Positions 47,530 through 56,362 of a DNA stretch of 64,000 nucleotides are shown piece after piece. The notes under the pieces were generated by a model that was not told where the DNA came from, did not search any database, and saw nothing but the letters and a program-made list of their open reading frames with translations. Within the stretch, counting starts at the first letter, position 1, and each line of letters opens with the position of its first letter. The translations under genes were made by a program, and so were the position numbers. Location: NCBI RefSeq assembly GCF_022869005.1, contig NZ_JALIEA010000011.1, positions 248,001 through 312,000 of the forward strand, written 5' to 3'. This DNA is from Corynebacterium kalidii (GTDB lineage Bacteria > Actinomycetota > Actinomycetes > Mycobacteriales > Mycobacteriaceae).

Positions 47530-48774
47530 GTGAGCACTCTTGGTTCCGCCGACACCGTCCCGGTGGTTGACGCCGTCGCCGCCTGGACTGTCGACAACCA
47601 CGACACCGTGATCGGGTGGCGCCGCCATCTCCACTCCCACCCGGAACTGTCCCACCAGGAGACCGGGACCACGCAGTTCATCGTCGACCGGCTCACGGAC
47701 GCCGGGCTCACGCCGCGTCGGCTGCCCGGCACCGGGGTCACCGTCGACATCGGGGGAGAGGCGGGGGCGCCGGCGATCGCCTTCCGGGCGGACATCGACG
47801 CCCTGCCGCTCACGGAGGCCACCGGCCTGGACTTCGCGTCGCGCACCCCCGGGGTGATGCACGCCTGCGGGCACGACATCCACACCACGGTGGTCCTGGG
47901 GCTGGCCTGCGCACTCGCCGAGTACGACCGGGAGCACGGGCTGGAGCAGCGGGTGCGCTGCATCTTCCAGCCCGCCGAGGAGGTCCTGGACGGCGGCGCC
48001 ACCGACGTGATCCGCGCCGGCGCGCTGGAGGGCGTGAGCCACATCTTCGCCGTGCACGCCGAACCGAAGCTGCGCGCCGGCCAGGTCGGCGTGCGCACCG
48101 GGGCGATCACCTCCGCCACCGACGTCGTGGAGCTCGTCGTGCGTGGCCCCGGCGGGCACACGAGCCGGCCGCACCTCACCGCCGACGTGGTCTACGCCGT
48201 CGGTCTGCTGATCACCCAGCTGCCGGGGCTGCTGTCGCGCCGGGTCGACCCGCGGACCGGGACGGTCCTGACGTTCGGCGCGGTGAACGGCGGCTCGGCG
48301 TTCAACGCGGTCCCGCAGGAGGCGACCCTGCTGGGCACGTTGCGCACGGGCAGTCCCACCGTCTGGCGGGAGCTGGACACCCTGTTCCCCCGGCTCGTCG
48401 AGCAGATCCTGGCGCCGACGGGGGCGACGGCGGAGATCCGCTACACCAAGGGTGTCCCGCCGGTCACCAACGACGACGCCTGCACCGCGATCATGGCGCA
48501 GGCGGTCAAGGACGTCGACCCGCACGCCCTGCAGGAGGCGCCCCAGTCCTCCGGCGGCGAGGACTTCAGCTGGTACCTGGAGCATGTGCCCGGTGCGATG
48601 GCGCGCCTGGGCGCCTGGACCGGGTCGGGGGAGAAGCCCGACCTGCACCAGCCGAATATCGTGCTCGACGAGGCGTGCCTGCCGGTGGGTGTCCGCCTGT
48701 TCGCCGGTGTCGTCGACCAGTTCGCCCGGTTGGGACGGCCCGGCACCCACGGCCGGGTCCTCGGCGTCGACTAG
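47530..48774 (+). CDS. M20D-family amidohydrolase/peptidase
   Basis: A 414-residue cytosolic metal hydrolase. RRHLHSHPELSHQE, FRADIDALPLTE, MHACGHDIHTT (metal His/Asp), FQPAEEVLDGGATDVI, and the dimerisation-lid stretch VVELVVRGPGGHTSRP are classic for N-acyl-amino-acid or IAA-amino-acid hydrolases; SSGGEDFSWYL carries the late metal ligand region. The GTG at 47530 follows AAGGAG by about 10 bases, and TAAGAT at 47464-47469 is a possible -10. The in vivo substrate is unknown; the corynebacterial homologue is often called amiA. Its TAG stop lies within the CTAG that also ends the next gene. Confidence 0.9.
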   Translation: MSTLGSADTVPVVDAVAAWTVDNHDTVIGWRRHLHSHPELSHQETGTTQFIVDRLTDAGLTPRRLPGTGVTVDIGGEAGAPAIAFRADIDALPLTEATGLDFASRTPGVMHACGHDIHTTVVLGLACALAEYDREHGLEQRVRCIFQPAEEVLDGGATDVIRAGALEGVSHIFAVHAEPKLRAGQVGVRTGAITSATDVVELVVRGPGGHTSRPHLTADVVYAVGLLITQLPGLLSRRVDPRTGTVLTFGAVNGGSAFNAVPQEATLLGTLRTGSPTVWRELDTLFPRLVEQILAPTGATAEIRYTKGVPPVTNDDACTAIMAQAVKDVDPHALQEAPQSSGGEDFSWYLEHVPGAMARLGAWTGSGEKPDLHQPNIVLDEACLPVGVRLFAGVVDQFARLGRPGTHGRVLGVD

Positions 48775-49466
48775 CTGCCGGAGCCGTCCTTCTTCCCCCG
48801 CCGGGGACCGAACCGGTCCACCGCGCCCTTCATCGCCTGCTGGGCGAGGTCGACCGCGTCGCCGGTCATCTCGCTGGTGCGCAGCTTACGGCGTGCCTTC
48901 TGCTCCTCCAACGCCAGTTGCTGGGTGTGCTGCTGTTCCTCGAGCGCCAGCCGGTGCTCGCGACGCAGACGCCGGACCCGGGCCCGCTCCAGGGCCTCCG
49001 GGCTGGGCGCGTGCCAGGAGTCGGGCCCGATCTTCAGCACGTAGAGCAGCACCGCCACCGCCGGGATAAGCAGCAGGATGAGCGCTGCGGCGGGACTGCC
49101 CGCGAACGCGATGACACCTCCCAGGGACGCCAGTGTGGTCAGCGCCATGATCCCGGCCCGTGGCCGGGCGCCGCGGCGGTGCTGTTCGGCGAGTTCCCCG
49201 GCGGAGTAGACGGACACGTCGGTCCCCGGTGAGACGGGGTGACCGGGTGGGCCGGGCTGGTTCGGCAGTGTCGGCAGGTCGTGGAAGAGGACGTCGAGTT
49301 CCTGCCGGGTCTGGGCCGCGGCGGCGTCCCGGCACCGGTCGTCGTACTCGGAGAGGGTGATCCGTCCGTCGGCGAAATGGACCGCCAGGACCGACAGGGC
49401 GGCCTCCCGGTCGGCGTCGCCGACGCGCACGGAGGGGTCTCGGGGGTCACGGGACATGGACACCAT
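48771..49466 (-). CDS. DUF1707-containing membrane protein
   Basis: A 231-residue protein. DUF1707 occupies about residues 10-65 (VRVGDADREAALSVLAVHFADGRITLSEYDDRCRDAAAAQTRQELDVLF). Two hydrophobic segments follow (ALTTLASLGGVIAFAG, AALILLLIPAVAVLLYVL), then a long Glu/Arg/Gln-rich helix (LRREHRLALEEQQHTQQLALEEQKARRK) likely to be a coiled coil. The ATG at 49466 is preferred because TACAAT at 49474-49479 lies 7 bases upstream and an ATG at 49475 falls inside that box. Confidence 0.78.
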   Translation of the reverse strand: MVSMSRDPRDPSVRVGDADREAALSVLAVHFADGRITLSEYDDRCRDAAAAQTRQELDVLFHDLPTLPNQPGPPGHPVSPGTDVSVYSAGELAEQHRRGARPRAGIMALTTLASLGGVIAFAGSPAAALILLLIPAVAVLLYVLKIGPDSWHAPSPEALERARVRRLRREHRLALEEQQHTQQLALEEQKARRKLRTSEMTGDAVDLAQQAMKGAVDRFGPRRGKKDGSGS

Positions 49467-49473
49467 GGGCACC

Positions 49474-49479
49474 ATTGTA
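49474..49479 (-). promoter_or_regulatory. Leaderless-type -10 box of the second DUF1707 gene
   Basis: TACAAT on the minus strand, 7 bases before the ATG at 49466. Confidence 0.5.
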
Positions 49480-49529
49480 GAGCAGGGGCTGTAGAGCAGG
49501 GGCCAGGGGCGGCTCCCCGGGCACCGCCG

Positions 49530-51110
49530 CTACGCCCAGCCGAGGGTCCGCTCGACGGCCTTGTTCCACAGGGCGTAGGCCTCGTCCCGCTCGGCGGCGG
49601 CCATGGCCGGGGTGTAGGAGCGCTCCTCCTGCCAGAGGCGCCGGACCTCGTCGACGTCCTCGAAGAAACCGGTCGCCAGGCCGGCGGCGTAGGCCGCGCC
49701 CAGGGCCGTGGTCTCGGTGACCTTCGGGACGGTGACCGGCACACCCAGCTGGTCGGACTGGAACTGCATCAGCAGGGAGTTGACCACCATGCCGCCGTCG
49801 GCCCGCAGGTGCGTCAGGGGCACACCGGAGTCCGCGTTCATGGCGTCGACGACCTCGCGGGTCTGGAAGGCGGTCGCCTCCAGGGCGGCGCGCGCGATGT
49901 GCGCCTTGGTGACGTAGCGGGTCAGGCCGGCGACCACGCCGCGGGCGTCCGGGGCCCACCGGGGTGCGAGCAGTCCGGAGAACGCCGGGACGACCACGCA
50001 ACCACCGTTGTCGTCGACACTGCGCGCCAGGCCCTCGACCTCGGAGGACGACGAGATGAGACCGAGGTTGTCCCGCAACCACTGGATCAACGAGCCGGTC
50101 ACGGCGACGGAGCCCTCCAGGGCGAACACGGTCGGTTCACCGCCGAGCCGGTAGGCCACGGTGCTGATCAGCCCGTGGGAGGACGTCTCCAGCGTGGTGC
50201 CGGTGTTCATCAGCAGGAAGTTGCCGGTGCCGTAGGTGCACTTCGCCTCGCCCGGCTCGGTGCACGCCTGGCCGAAGGTGGCGGCCTGCTGGTCGCCGAG
50301 GATCCCGGCGATGGTGACGCCGTTGACCGGTCCGGAGCGCTGCACCCGCCCGATCCGTTCCGACGAGCTGACGATCTCGGGCAGCATCGACATCGGCACC
50401 CCCATCGCCTCGCAGAGCTCGGGGTCCCACTGCTGGGTCCGCAGGTCCATGAGCATGGTGCGTGACGCGTTGGTGACGTCGGTGACGTGCAGGACGCGGT
50501 GGCGTCGGTTGGCGGGGCTGCGCCGGGAGCGGCGGGTGAGTTCCCAGACGATCCAGGTGTCCATCGTCCCGAAGGCGAGTTCGCCGCGTTCGGCGCGTTC
50601 GCGCACGCCCTCGACGTTGTCGAGGATCCAGCGGATCTTCGGTCCCGCGAAGTAGGTCGACACCGGCAGCCCGGTGCGTTCGCGGAACAGGTCTCCGTGG
50701 TCGGCCTCGAGCCGGGAGCAGAAGTCGCCGGTGCGGTTGTCCTGCCAGACGATGGCGTTGTACACCGGTTCACCGGTCTCGCGGTCCCAGACGACGGTCG
50801 TCTCGCGCTGGTTGGTGATGCCGAGCCCCGCCAGGTCCTCGGTGCCGATGTCCGCCCGGGCGACGGCGTCGGCGATGACGCGGCGGGCGTTGAGGCGGAT
50901 CTCCTCCGGGTCGTGCTCGACCCAGCCGGGCCGGGGGAAGATCTGCCGGTGTTCCAGCTGGCTGACCGAGTGCACCGCGCCGGACTCGTCGAAGACGATG
51001 GCGCGGGTCGAGGTGGTGCCCTGGTCCAGCGAGAGGATGTACCCCCGGCCCTGCCCACCTGACCTGCCTGGACGGCCGGAGCGGAAGAAGCTGCTGAACC
51101 GGTCGGACAT
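49530..51110 (-). CDS. glpK: Glycerol kinase
   Basis: A 526-residue FGGY-family kinase that forms glycerol 3-phosphate. [18 protein letters not shown] is the ATP-phosphate loop; other blocks are [76 protein letters not shown], and [25 protein letters not shown]. An N-terminal extension [18 protein letters not shown] is not part of the enzyme core. The ATG shares one base with the accBC stop (TGATG), an unusual direct coupling of glycerol phosphorylation with acyl-CoA carboxylation. Confidence 0.95.
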   Translation of the reverse strand: MSDRFSSFFRSGRPGRSGGQGRGYILSLDQGTTSTRAIVFDESGAVHSVSQLEHRQIFPRPGWVEHDPEEIRLNARRVIADAVARADIGTEDLAGLGITNQRETTVVWDRETGEPVYNAIVWQDNRTGDFCSRLEADHGDLFRERTGLPVSTYFAGPKIRWILDNVEGVRERAERGELAFGTMDTWIVWELTRRSRRSPANRRHRVLHVTDVTNASRTMLMDLRTQQWDPELCEAMGVPMSMLPEIVSSSERIGRVQRSGPVNGVTIAGILGDQQAATFGQACTEPGEAKCTYGTGNFLLMNTGTTLETSSHGLISTVAYRLGGEPTVFALEGSVAVTGSLIQWLRDNLGLISSSSEVEGLARSVDDNGGCVVVPAFSGLLAPRWAPDARGVVAGLTRYVTKAHIARAALEATAFQTREVVDAMNADSGVPLTHLRADGGMVVNSLLMQFQSDQLGVPVTVPKVTETTALGAAYAAGLATGFFEDVDEVRRLWQEERSYTPAMAAAERDEAYALWNKAVERTLGWA

Positions 51111-52891
51111 CAGAGGATCTTCAGCAGGGGCTGCGACTTGGTGACACCGTCGCCGGCGGAGACGGCGAGCCCGGACACGGTGCCGGACTTGTGGGCCTTC
51201 ACCGCGTTCTCCATCTTCATCGCCTCGATGACCAGGAGCTGGTCACCCTCGGTGACCTCGGCACCCTCCTCGACGAGGACGGTGACCACGGTGCCCTGCA
51301 TCGGTGCGACGGCGGTGTCGCCGGAGACCTTGACCTCGCGGCGTCCGGCGTTCCTGCGGGCCCGACGGCGCGGGCCGGCGGTGCCGACGAGGTCCCCGGG
51401 CACGGCGACCTCGACACGGCGGCCGTCGACCTCGACGGTGAGGCGCCGCGGCGGGACGGCACCGTCAGCACCGTCAGTGTCGTCGGTACCTGCGGCACTG
51501 TCAGAACCGGCGGCACCGTCGGCCAACTGGTTGTCCCACTCCTCCTCGATCCAGCGGGTGTAGACGTCCAGCGAGTCGCCGGTGAACGCCGGGTCGTCGA
51601 GAACGGCCCGGTGGAAGGGGACCACGGTGGGCAGTCCCTCGACGACGTACTCGTCGAGCGCCCGCCGTGCCCGGCTCAGTGCCTGGTCACGGTCCTCGCC
51701 GGTGACGATGAGCTTGGCGAGCATGGAGTCGAACTGGCCGCCGACCACGGCGCCCTGCTCCACCCCGGAGTCCACCCGCACACCCGGACCCGACGGCTCC
51801 CGGTAGGCGGTCAGCGTGCCGGGGGCGGGCATGAAGCCCGCCGCGGCGTCCTCGCCGTTGATCCGGAACTCGATGGAGTGGCCCCGCAGCTCCGGGTCGG
51901 TGGTGCGGGACAGCTCGCGGCCCTCGGCGATCCGGAACTGCTCACGGACCAGGTCCCAGCCCGCGACCTCCTCGGTGACGGGATGCTCGACCTGCAGCCG
52001 GGTGTTGACCTCCAGGAAGGAGATCAGCCCGTCCGAGCCGATGAGGAACTCCACGGTCCCCGCACCCTGGTAGCCCGCGGCACGCAGGATGTCCTTGGCG
52101 GAGGTGCGCAGACGCTCGTCCTGCTCGGCGGTGAGGAACGGCGCGGGGGCCTCCTCGACGAGCTTCTGGAAACGACGCTGCAGCGAGCAGTCACGGGTCG
52201 AGGCGACGACGTAGTTGCCGTGGGCGTCGGCCAGCACCTGGCACTCCACGTGCCGGGCACGGTCGAGGTAGCGCTCCACGAAGCACTCGCCGCGTCCGAA
52301 GGCCTTCTCCGCCTCACGGGTGGCGGAGTCGAACAGCCCCGGGATCTCCTCGACGGTGTGCGCGACCTTCATGCCGCGTCCGCCGCCGCCGAACGCCGCC
52401 TTGATGGCGACGGGCAGACCGTGCTCGGCGGCGAAGGCGACGATCTCGTCGGCGTCGGCGACCGGCTCCCGGGTGCCCGGCACCATCGGGGCGTCGACCT
52501 TCGTGGCGTAGTGGCGTGCGGTGACCTTGTCCCCGAGCTCGGCGATGGCGCTGGGGGACGGGCCGATCCAGGTCAGTCCGGCCTCGATGACGGCGGCGGC
52601 GAAGTCGGCCCGCTCGGAGAGGAAACCGTAGCCGGGGTGGACGGCGTCCGCGCCGGAGCGCACGGCGGCGTCGACGACTTTGCCGATGTCCAGGTAGGAG
52701 TCTGCCGGTGACGAGCCGCCGAGCGCGAACGCCTCGTCGGCCATCCGCACGAAGGGCGCGTCAGCGTCCGGCTCCGCGTACACGGCGACCGAGGCGATGC
52801 CCTCGTCCCGGGCAGCCCGGATCACCCGGACGGCGATTTCGCCACGGTTGGCGATCAGCACCTTCGACAACTTCCGGGTCTCTACCGGCAC
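51110..52891 (-). CDS. accBC: Acyl-CoA carboxylase alpha subunit (biotin carboxylase + biotin carrier)
   Basis: A 593-residue two-domain protein. The biotin carboxylase part includes [21 protein letters not shown], the ATP loop [26 protein letters not shown] and [15 protein letters not shown] linker at about 457-480 carries Ala/Asp/Gly repeats. The C-terminal biotinyl domain has EAMKMEN with biotinylated Lys559. It makes carboxybiotin for acetyl- and propionyl-CoA carboxylase complexes with AccD-type subunits. The GTG at 52891 is preferred: GAGGAG lies 5 bases upstream and [10 protein letters not shown] then aligns with relatives. glpK follows with overlap. Confidence 0.95.
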   Translation of the reverse strand: MPVETRKLSKVLIANRGEIAVRVIRAARDEGIASVAVYAEPDADAPFVRMADEAFALGGSSPADSYLDIGKVVDAAVRSGADAVHPGYGFLSERADFAAAVIEAGLTWIGPSPSAIAELGDKVTARHYATKVDAPMVPGTREPVADADEIVAFAAEHGLPVAIKAAFGGGGRGMKVAHTVEEIPGLFDSATREAEKAFGRGECFVERYLDRARHVECQVLADAHGNYVVASTRDCSLQRRFQKLVEEAPAPFLTAEQDERLRTSAKDILRAAGYQGAGTVEFLIGSDGLISFLEVNTRLQVEHPVTEEVAGWDLVREQFRIAEGRELSRTTDPELRGHSIEFRINGEDAAAGFMPAPGTLTAYREPSGPGVRVDSGVEQGAVVGGQFDSMLAKLIVTGEDRDQALSRARRALDEYVVEGLPTVVPFHRAVLDDPAFTGDSLDVYTRWIEEEWDNQLADGAAGSDSAAGTDDTDGADGAVPPRRLTVEVDGRRVEVAVPGDLVGTAGPRRRARRNAGRREVKVSGDTAVAPMQGTVVTVLVEEGAEVTEGDQLLVIEAMKMENAVKAHKSGTVSGLAVSAGDGVTKSQPLLKIL

Positions 52892-52942
52892 GTCCACTCC
52901 TCACAACAACGGGTCACACACTTGATTCACACAAGACTCTAC

Positions 52943-52956
52943 GACGTTACTACGTC
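52943..52956 (-). promoter_or_regulatory. Palindromic operator candidate in the accBC promoter
   Basis: GACGTTACTACGTC has 5-base arms. It lies just upstream of a TAGAGT -10-like box on the minus strand, in the promoter spacer. A fatty-acid-responsive repressor such as FasR is a candidate, since it controls acc genes in C. glutamicum, but the motif was not matched to a known site. Confidence 0.4.
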
Positions 52957-52984
52957 AACCAGCGTCGGTCACAGACGGAATGTT

Positions 52985-53905
52985 TCAGCCCCCGGTCGCG
53001 ATCGGCATCCGCACCATGTTGCCCCACTCCACCCACGACCCGTCGTAGGCGCGGACGTCCTCCCAGCCCAGCAGGTGGTGCAGGACGAACCACAGGTGGG
53101 CGGCGCGTTCCCCGGCGTGGCAGTAGGACACCGTCGCACCGGAGGGGTCCAGGGCGGAGAACACCTCGTCGAGCTCGTCGCGCGTGCGGAAACGGTGGTT
53201 GGGGTGCAGCGTCGACCGCTGCGGGAGGTTCACCGCCCCGGGGATGTGGCCGGCCCGGCACACCGGGATGTCCCGGCCGGTGGTGGCGTTGTCGGACGCC
53301 TCGTCGTCCGCCGTGTCGGCCGGACCGTGGCGACGGACCCCGATGAAGTCCTCGGCGTCCCGCAGGTCGATCAGCTGCAGCGCGTCGTGCCGGGCACGGA
53401 CCTCGTCGACGAAGATCCGGTGCGAGGTGTCGTCCCGTTCGACGACGGGGTAGCCCGAGGTCGGTGCCGGCGGGGCGTCGTAGGAGGTCTCGCGCTCGTC
53501 CTGCATCCACGCCTCACGGCCGCCGTCGAGCAGGCGGACGTCCGGATGGCCGAAGAGCTCGAACACCCAGAGGGTGTAGCTCGCCCACAGGTTGGAGTCG
53601 TCGCCGTAGACGACCACCGTGTCGTCCCGGGTGATCCCCTTGGCGTCCATGAGCCGGGCGAAGGCCTCCCCGTCGAGGAAGTCCCGGGTGACCGGGTCGC
53701 CGAGGTCCTCGTGCAGGTCGATGCGGATGGCGGTCGGCAGGTGGCCGATGTTGTAGAGGATGGGGTCGGAGTCCGACTCCACCACCTTCAACCCGGGGCC
53801 GCCCAGTTTCGCGCCGAGCCAGGAGCTCGTCACGAGCTTGCCGGGGTGGGCGTACTGCCGAAGATTCGGGCTGGGGTCCAGTTCGATTCCCACGGGTGAG
53901 GGCAC
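52985..53905 (-). CDS. sseA: Thiosulfate/3-mercaptopyruvate sulfurtransferase (two rhodanese domains)
   Basis: A 306-residue rhodanese. The N-terminal domain (about 15-145) is catalytically silent (VVVYGDDSNLWA). The C-terminal domain has the active-site loop SYCHAGERAAH with Cys262 holding the persulfide. It contains a low-complexity insertion at about 193-212. It transfers sulfane sulfur and lies beside accBC as in other corynebacteria. The GTG at 53905 is preceded closely by AAGAAAGG, and TAGACT at 53929-53934 is the likely -10. Confidence 0.92.
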   Translation of the reverse strand: MPSPVGIELDPSPNLRQYAHPGKLVTSSWLGAKLGGPGLKVVESDSDPILYNIGHLPTAIRIDLHEDLGDPVTRDFLDGEAFARLMDAKGITRDDTVVVYGDDSNLWASYTLWVFELFGHPDVRLLDGGREAWMQDERETSYDAPPAPTSGYPVVERDDTSHRIFVDEVRARHDALQLIDLRDAEDFIGVRRHGPADTADDEASDNATTGRDIPVCRAGHIPGAVNLPQRSTLHPNHRFRTRDELDEVFSALDPSGATVSYCHAGERAAHLWFVLHHLLGWEDVRAYDGSWVEWGNMVRMPIATGG

Positions 53906-53928
53906 CGCCTTTCTTGTTCGTCACCAGA

Positions 53929-53934
53929 AGTCTA
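53929..53934 (-). promoter_or_regulatory. -10 box of sseA
   Basis: TAGACT on the minus strand, giving a leader of about 15-20 bases with a ribosome-binding site. Confidence 0.45.
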
Positions 53935-54022
53935 GCGTCCACGGGCCGGTGAATTGCGATCGTCCGGCGATCCGCCGTGAATCCGCACGGTACGGGGCGG
54001 ACGACGGTGGCCCATCGGGGAT

Positions 54023-54081
54023 TGAGTCCACAGGTCAGGAAAACGGCCGTAGCGTGACCGGAGGGCTCAATCCGTCCTACC
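54023..54081. repeat. Structured repeat, copy A
   Basis: A 15-base arm (TGAGTCCACAGGTCA, 54023-54037), a 17-base loop and a complementary arm beginning at 54055. The right arm and following bases are shared with copy B at 55376-55402: 23 identical bases, one difference, then three more. It begins 17 bases past the stop of the DUF559-type gene. Confidence 0.65.
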
Positions 54082-54097
54082 CTCACCCCTCACCGCC

Positions 54098-55231
54098 TCA
54101 CCGTCTACCCTGTGCGCGCTCCAACGCCCGGCCGAGCTGGCGCAGCAGCTTCGCCCGTCTCCGGTGCAGGAGTCCGGCGTCGACCCGCAGCACCTCCCAC
54201 CCGTCGTCGCGGAGGTCCTGGTACTGCTCGATGTCCGTGAGCCGCTGCCCGTCGGCGGTGTGGTGCGCGCCGTCGTAGTAGAGCCCCACCCGCAGTTCCT
54301 CGCACGCGAGGTCGAGGACCGTCGAACGGTCGCCGAGACACACCCGCACCTGGGATGTCCAGGTCAACCCCGCCGGCAGCAGCGGGGCGACCACCAGACG
54401 CAGGGCGGTCTCGGCCGGGGACTGCGCCCCCTGGTCCGAGACGGCGACGAGCCTCTCCACCAGACGCCGGTCGACCGTGCCACGGCAGGCGTCGACGACC
54501 TCCGGCCCGGTGAGCACCGTGGCCTGCCACAGGGAGTCGAGCAGCTGGACGGCGCGGACCTCCTCCGGACGGAATCCCGGGATGTGCGGGGTCCACCAGC
54601 CGTGTGTCCGCTTCACCAGTGTCGCCAGGCACTGCGCGGCCGCCGTCGGCCCCGGGACCACCGGCAGCGACGGGAACAGGGGGTCGGGGAACACCGGGTC
54701 GAGGTCCTCCGGCAGTACCCGGAACACCGGCCGGGTGGGGTTCCGCCCCGCCGCGACGGACTGGGCCCGGTTGCGGACCTTCGACGCCGACGACAGGAGG
54801 ACCACCGGTGCGGAGTCCGACCAGTGCGGGACGCCGTGTAGCCCGAGCGCCTGCCAGTGGCTCACGACCGCCCCGGGGTGGATGAGGGAGTGCCCGCGGG
54901 CGCGGCTGACGCCGTCGAACCGGAAGGCCGCCGGATCGTCGCCCCGCCCGTGGGGGAGTACCTGGCGCAGGGCGGACGCCCCGGGGACCGGACGGGTGTC
55001 GGCGGCCAGGTCGGCCGGGGTGAGCCCAGGGCGGAGCATGAGGACGCCCCTGGTCAGGGTGATGAAATGACGGTCCAGCATGGTCCGTGTCGCCCCGCAG
55101 GCGAGCAGACTGGTCCGGGTCGCCGGGGTGACCGCGGGAAGGACGCGGCGGGTGTAGAGGGGGCCGTTGCCCGGAGGGATCCGGCCGTCACGGGCCGCCA
55201 GTTCGAGACGGGTGCTCCAGGTCGTGTCCAC
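54098..55231 (-). CDS. DUF559-type protein with AbiEi-like N-terminal region
   Basis: A 377-residue protein. The N-terminal region (VLPAVTPATRTSLLACGATRTMLDRHFITLTRGVLML) resembles the winged-helix start of AbiEi-like proteins. The C-terminal 100 residues match DUF559, a restriction-endonuclease-like fold: STVLDLACEELRVGLYYDGAHHTADGQRLTDIEQYQDLRDDGWEVLRV. Where many relatives have Glu in EYDG, here there is Tyr (YYDG), so catalysis is uncertain. Such genes are common orphans in corynebacteria, linked to phage defence or mobile DNA. The GTG at 55231 is used since earlier residues appear non-coding. Both sides carry the structured repeat. Confidence 0.75.
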   Translation of the reverse strand: MDTTWSTRLELAARDGRIPPGNGPLYTRRVLPAVTPATRTSLLACGATRTMLDRHFITLTRGVLMLRPGLTPADLAADTRPVPGASALRQVLPHGRGDDPAAFRFDGVSRARGHSLIHPGAVVSHWQALGLHGVPHWSDSAPVVLLSSASKVRNRAQSVAAGRNPTRPVFRVLPEDLDPVFPDPLFPSLPVVPGPTAAAQCLATLVKRTHGWWTPHIPGFRPEEVRAVQLLDSLWQATVLTGPEVVDACRGTVDRRLVERLVAVSDQGAQSPAETALRLVVAPLLPAGLTWTSQVRVCLGDRSTVLDLACEELRVGLYYDGAHHTADGQRLTDIEQYQDLRDDGWEVLRVDAGLLHRRRAKLLRQLGRALERAQGRR

Positions 55232-55275
55232 CGCACCAGTACACCGCAGGCCGGGAGAGGGGGAATGCCGTGGAG

Positions 55276-55308
55276 CGGGGTTGTCCCGGGACCCTGTGGA
55301 CAACCCCG
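55276..55308. repeat. Perfect 11-base inverted repeat upstream of the DUF559-type gene
   Basis: CGGGGTTGTCC (55276-55286) and GGACAACCCCG (55298-55308) surround an 11-base loop. On the minus strand one arm reads TTGTCCACA, like a high-GC DnaA box, but it is single. It may be an operator or a terminator. Confidence 0.5.
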
Positions 55309-55343
55309 GATCTGTGGAGGCAGCGCCGGGCGGTGTCGCACCG

Positions 55344-55402
55344 TGAGTCCCCGGGTCACGTTCCGGACGGTTCCCTGACCGGAGGGCTCAATCCGTCCCA
55401 CC
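55344..55402. repeat. Structured repeat, copy B
   Basis: TGAGTCCCCGGGTCA (55344-55358), a 17-base loop, then an arm from 55376 identical to copy A. Arm and loop lengths equal those of copy A while the left arm and loop have diverged. It lies 21 bases past the maf stop. Confidence 0.65.
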
Positions 55403-55422
55403 GGTGCCGCCGGGAGCACGTC

Positions 55423-56058
55423 CTACCGGTTCCAGAAATCCGAGACCTGCAGCCCGAAACCGGCGAAGGTCCGGCGCAGCAGCGGCAACGACAGCCCGAT
55501 CACGCTGGAGGGGTCGCCCTCGATCCGGTCGATGAACCATCCGCCCAGGGCCTCGAGGGTGAAGGCCCCGGCGCACTGGAGCGGCTCGCCGGTGGCGGCG
55601 TAGGCCTCGATGTCCCGGTCCGACGCCTCGGCGAAGTGGACGACGGTCTCGCTGCTGCCGGTCACGGTCTGTCCGCGCCATGTCACGGCGTGGCCGGTGA
55701 CCAGTGTCGCCGCCGCCCCGCGTTGGCGCTTCCAGCGTTCGACGGTGCGCTCGGCTGTGAGCGGCTTGCCCTGCAGTTCACCATCGAGCAGCAGCATCGA
55801 GTCCGCGGCGACGACGACGGTGCGTGCCCCGTCGACCCGGTCGCCGTACTGGTCGAGGACGGCCCTCGACTTCGCCTGCGCCAGATGGCACACCACCTGG
55901 GCGGGCGTGGGGGAGGGCACCCGGGCGTGCAGCTCTGCGGTGGCGGCGTCCTCGTCGACCCCGGGGACGAGGACCTCGGGTTCCACCCCCGCGGAGCGGA
56001 GCACCGACAGCCTCGACGGGGACGAGGAGGCCAGGACCAGCCGCGCCCGCTCAGCCAC
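55423..56058 (-). CDS. maf: Maf-family nucleotide pyrophosphatase
   Basis: A 211-residue house-cleaning NTP pyrophosphatase. LVLASSSPSRLSVLRSAGVEPEVLVPGVDE is the diagnostic Maf start; VVVAADSMLLLDGELQGKP, WKRQRGAAATLVTGHAV, and LEALGGWFIDRIEGDPSSVIGLSLPLLRR complete the fold. It hydrolyses non-canonical nucleotides such as dTTP/UTP-type or modified bases. The GTG at 56058 overlaps the end of accE by 8 bases. Confidence 0.9.
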   Translation of the reverse strand: MAERARLVLASSSPSRLSVLRSAGVEPEVLVPGVDEDAATAELHARVPSPTPAQVVCHLAQAKSRAVLDQYGDRVDGARTVVVAADSMLLLDGELQGKPLTAERTVERWKRQRGAAATLVTGHAVTWRGQTVTGSSETVVHFAEASDRDIEAYAATGEPLQCAGAFTLEALGGWFIDRIEGDPSSVIGLSLPLLRRTFAGFGLQVSDFWNR

Positions 56059-56320
56059 GGAAACCGGTGGGGTTGAAGTCCCCGCCGACACCACGCGGCC
56101 GGGAGAACTGGTCGGCCGGCGTGCCCCACAGGCCACGCGAGGTGCCGCGGGCCTGTGCCCGCCTGATGTCACGGGGGTCGGTGCCGGCGGACGACTCCGC
56201 GGCACGGGCGGCCTCGGCGACGAGGACACCGAGTGCCCGGCCGATGGCCTCGGTCTCGACCTCGGTGGGGTGGCCCTTGAGGACGGTGAAGGTGGGGGAC
56301 GGGGCGTCCGGGGCTGTCAT
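56051..56320 (-). CDS. accE: Acyl-CoA carboxylase epsilon subunit
   Basis: An 89-residue protein. FTVLKGHPTEVETEAIGRALGVLVAEAA matches the AccE core, which binds alpha and beta subunits and stabilises the actinobacterial carboxylase complex. The C-terminal WGTPADQFSRP...DFNPTGFRG is also family-like. It lies directly downstream of accD and overlaps maf. Confidence 0.88.
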   Translation of the reverse strand: MTAPDAPSPTFTVLKGHPTEVETEAIGRALGVLVAEAARAAESSAGTDPRDIRRAQARGTSRGLWGTPADQFSRPRGVGGDFNPTGFRG

Positions 56321-56362
56321 GGCGGGTGCTCCTCGTGCTTCCGGTGTGCTTCTACAGCGCTT

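Noticed and set aside
53929..53944. McbR site at the sseA promoter (TAGAC present)
   Set aside because: The second half-site GTCTA is missing at the required spacing; TAGACT is better explained as the -10 box.
55276..55308. Replication origin suggested by TTGTCCACA
   Set aside because: Only one such box, no AT-rich unwinding region and no dnaA or dnaN nearby.
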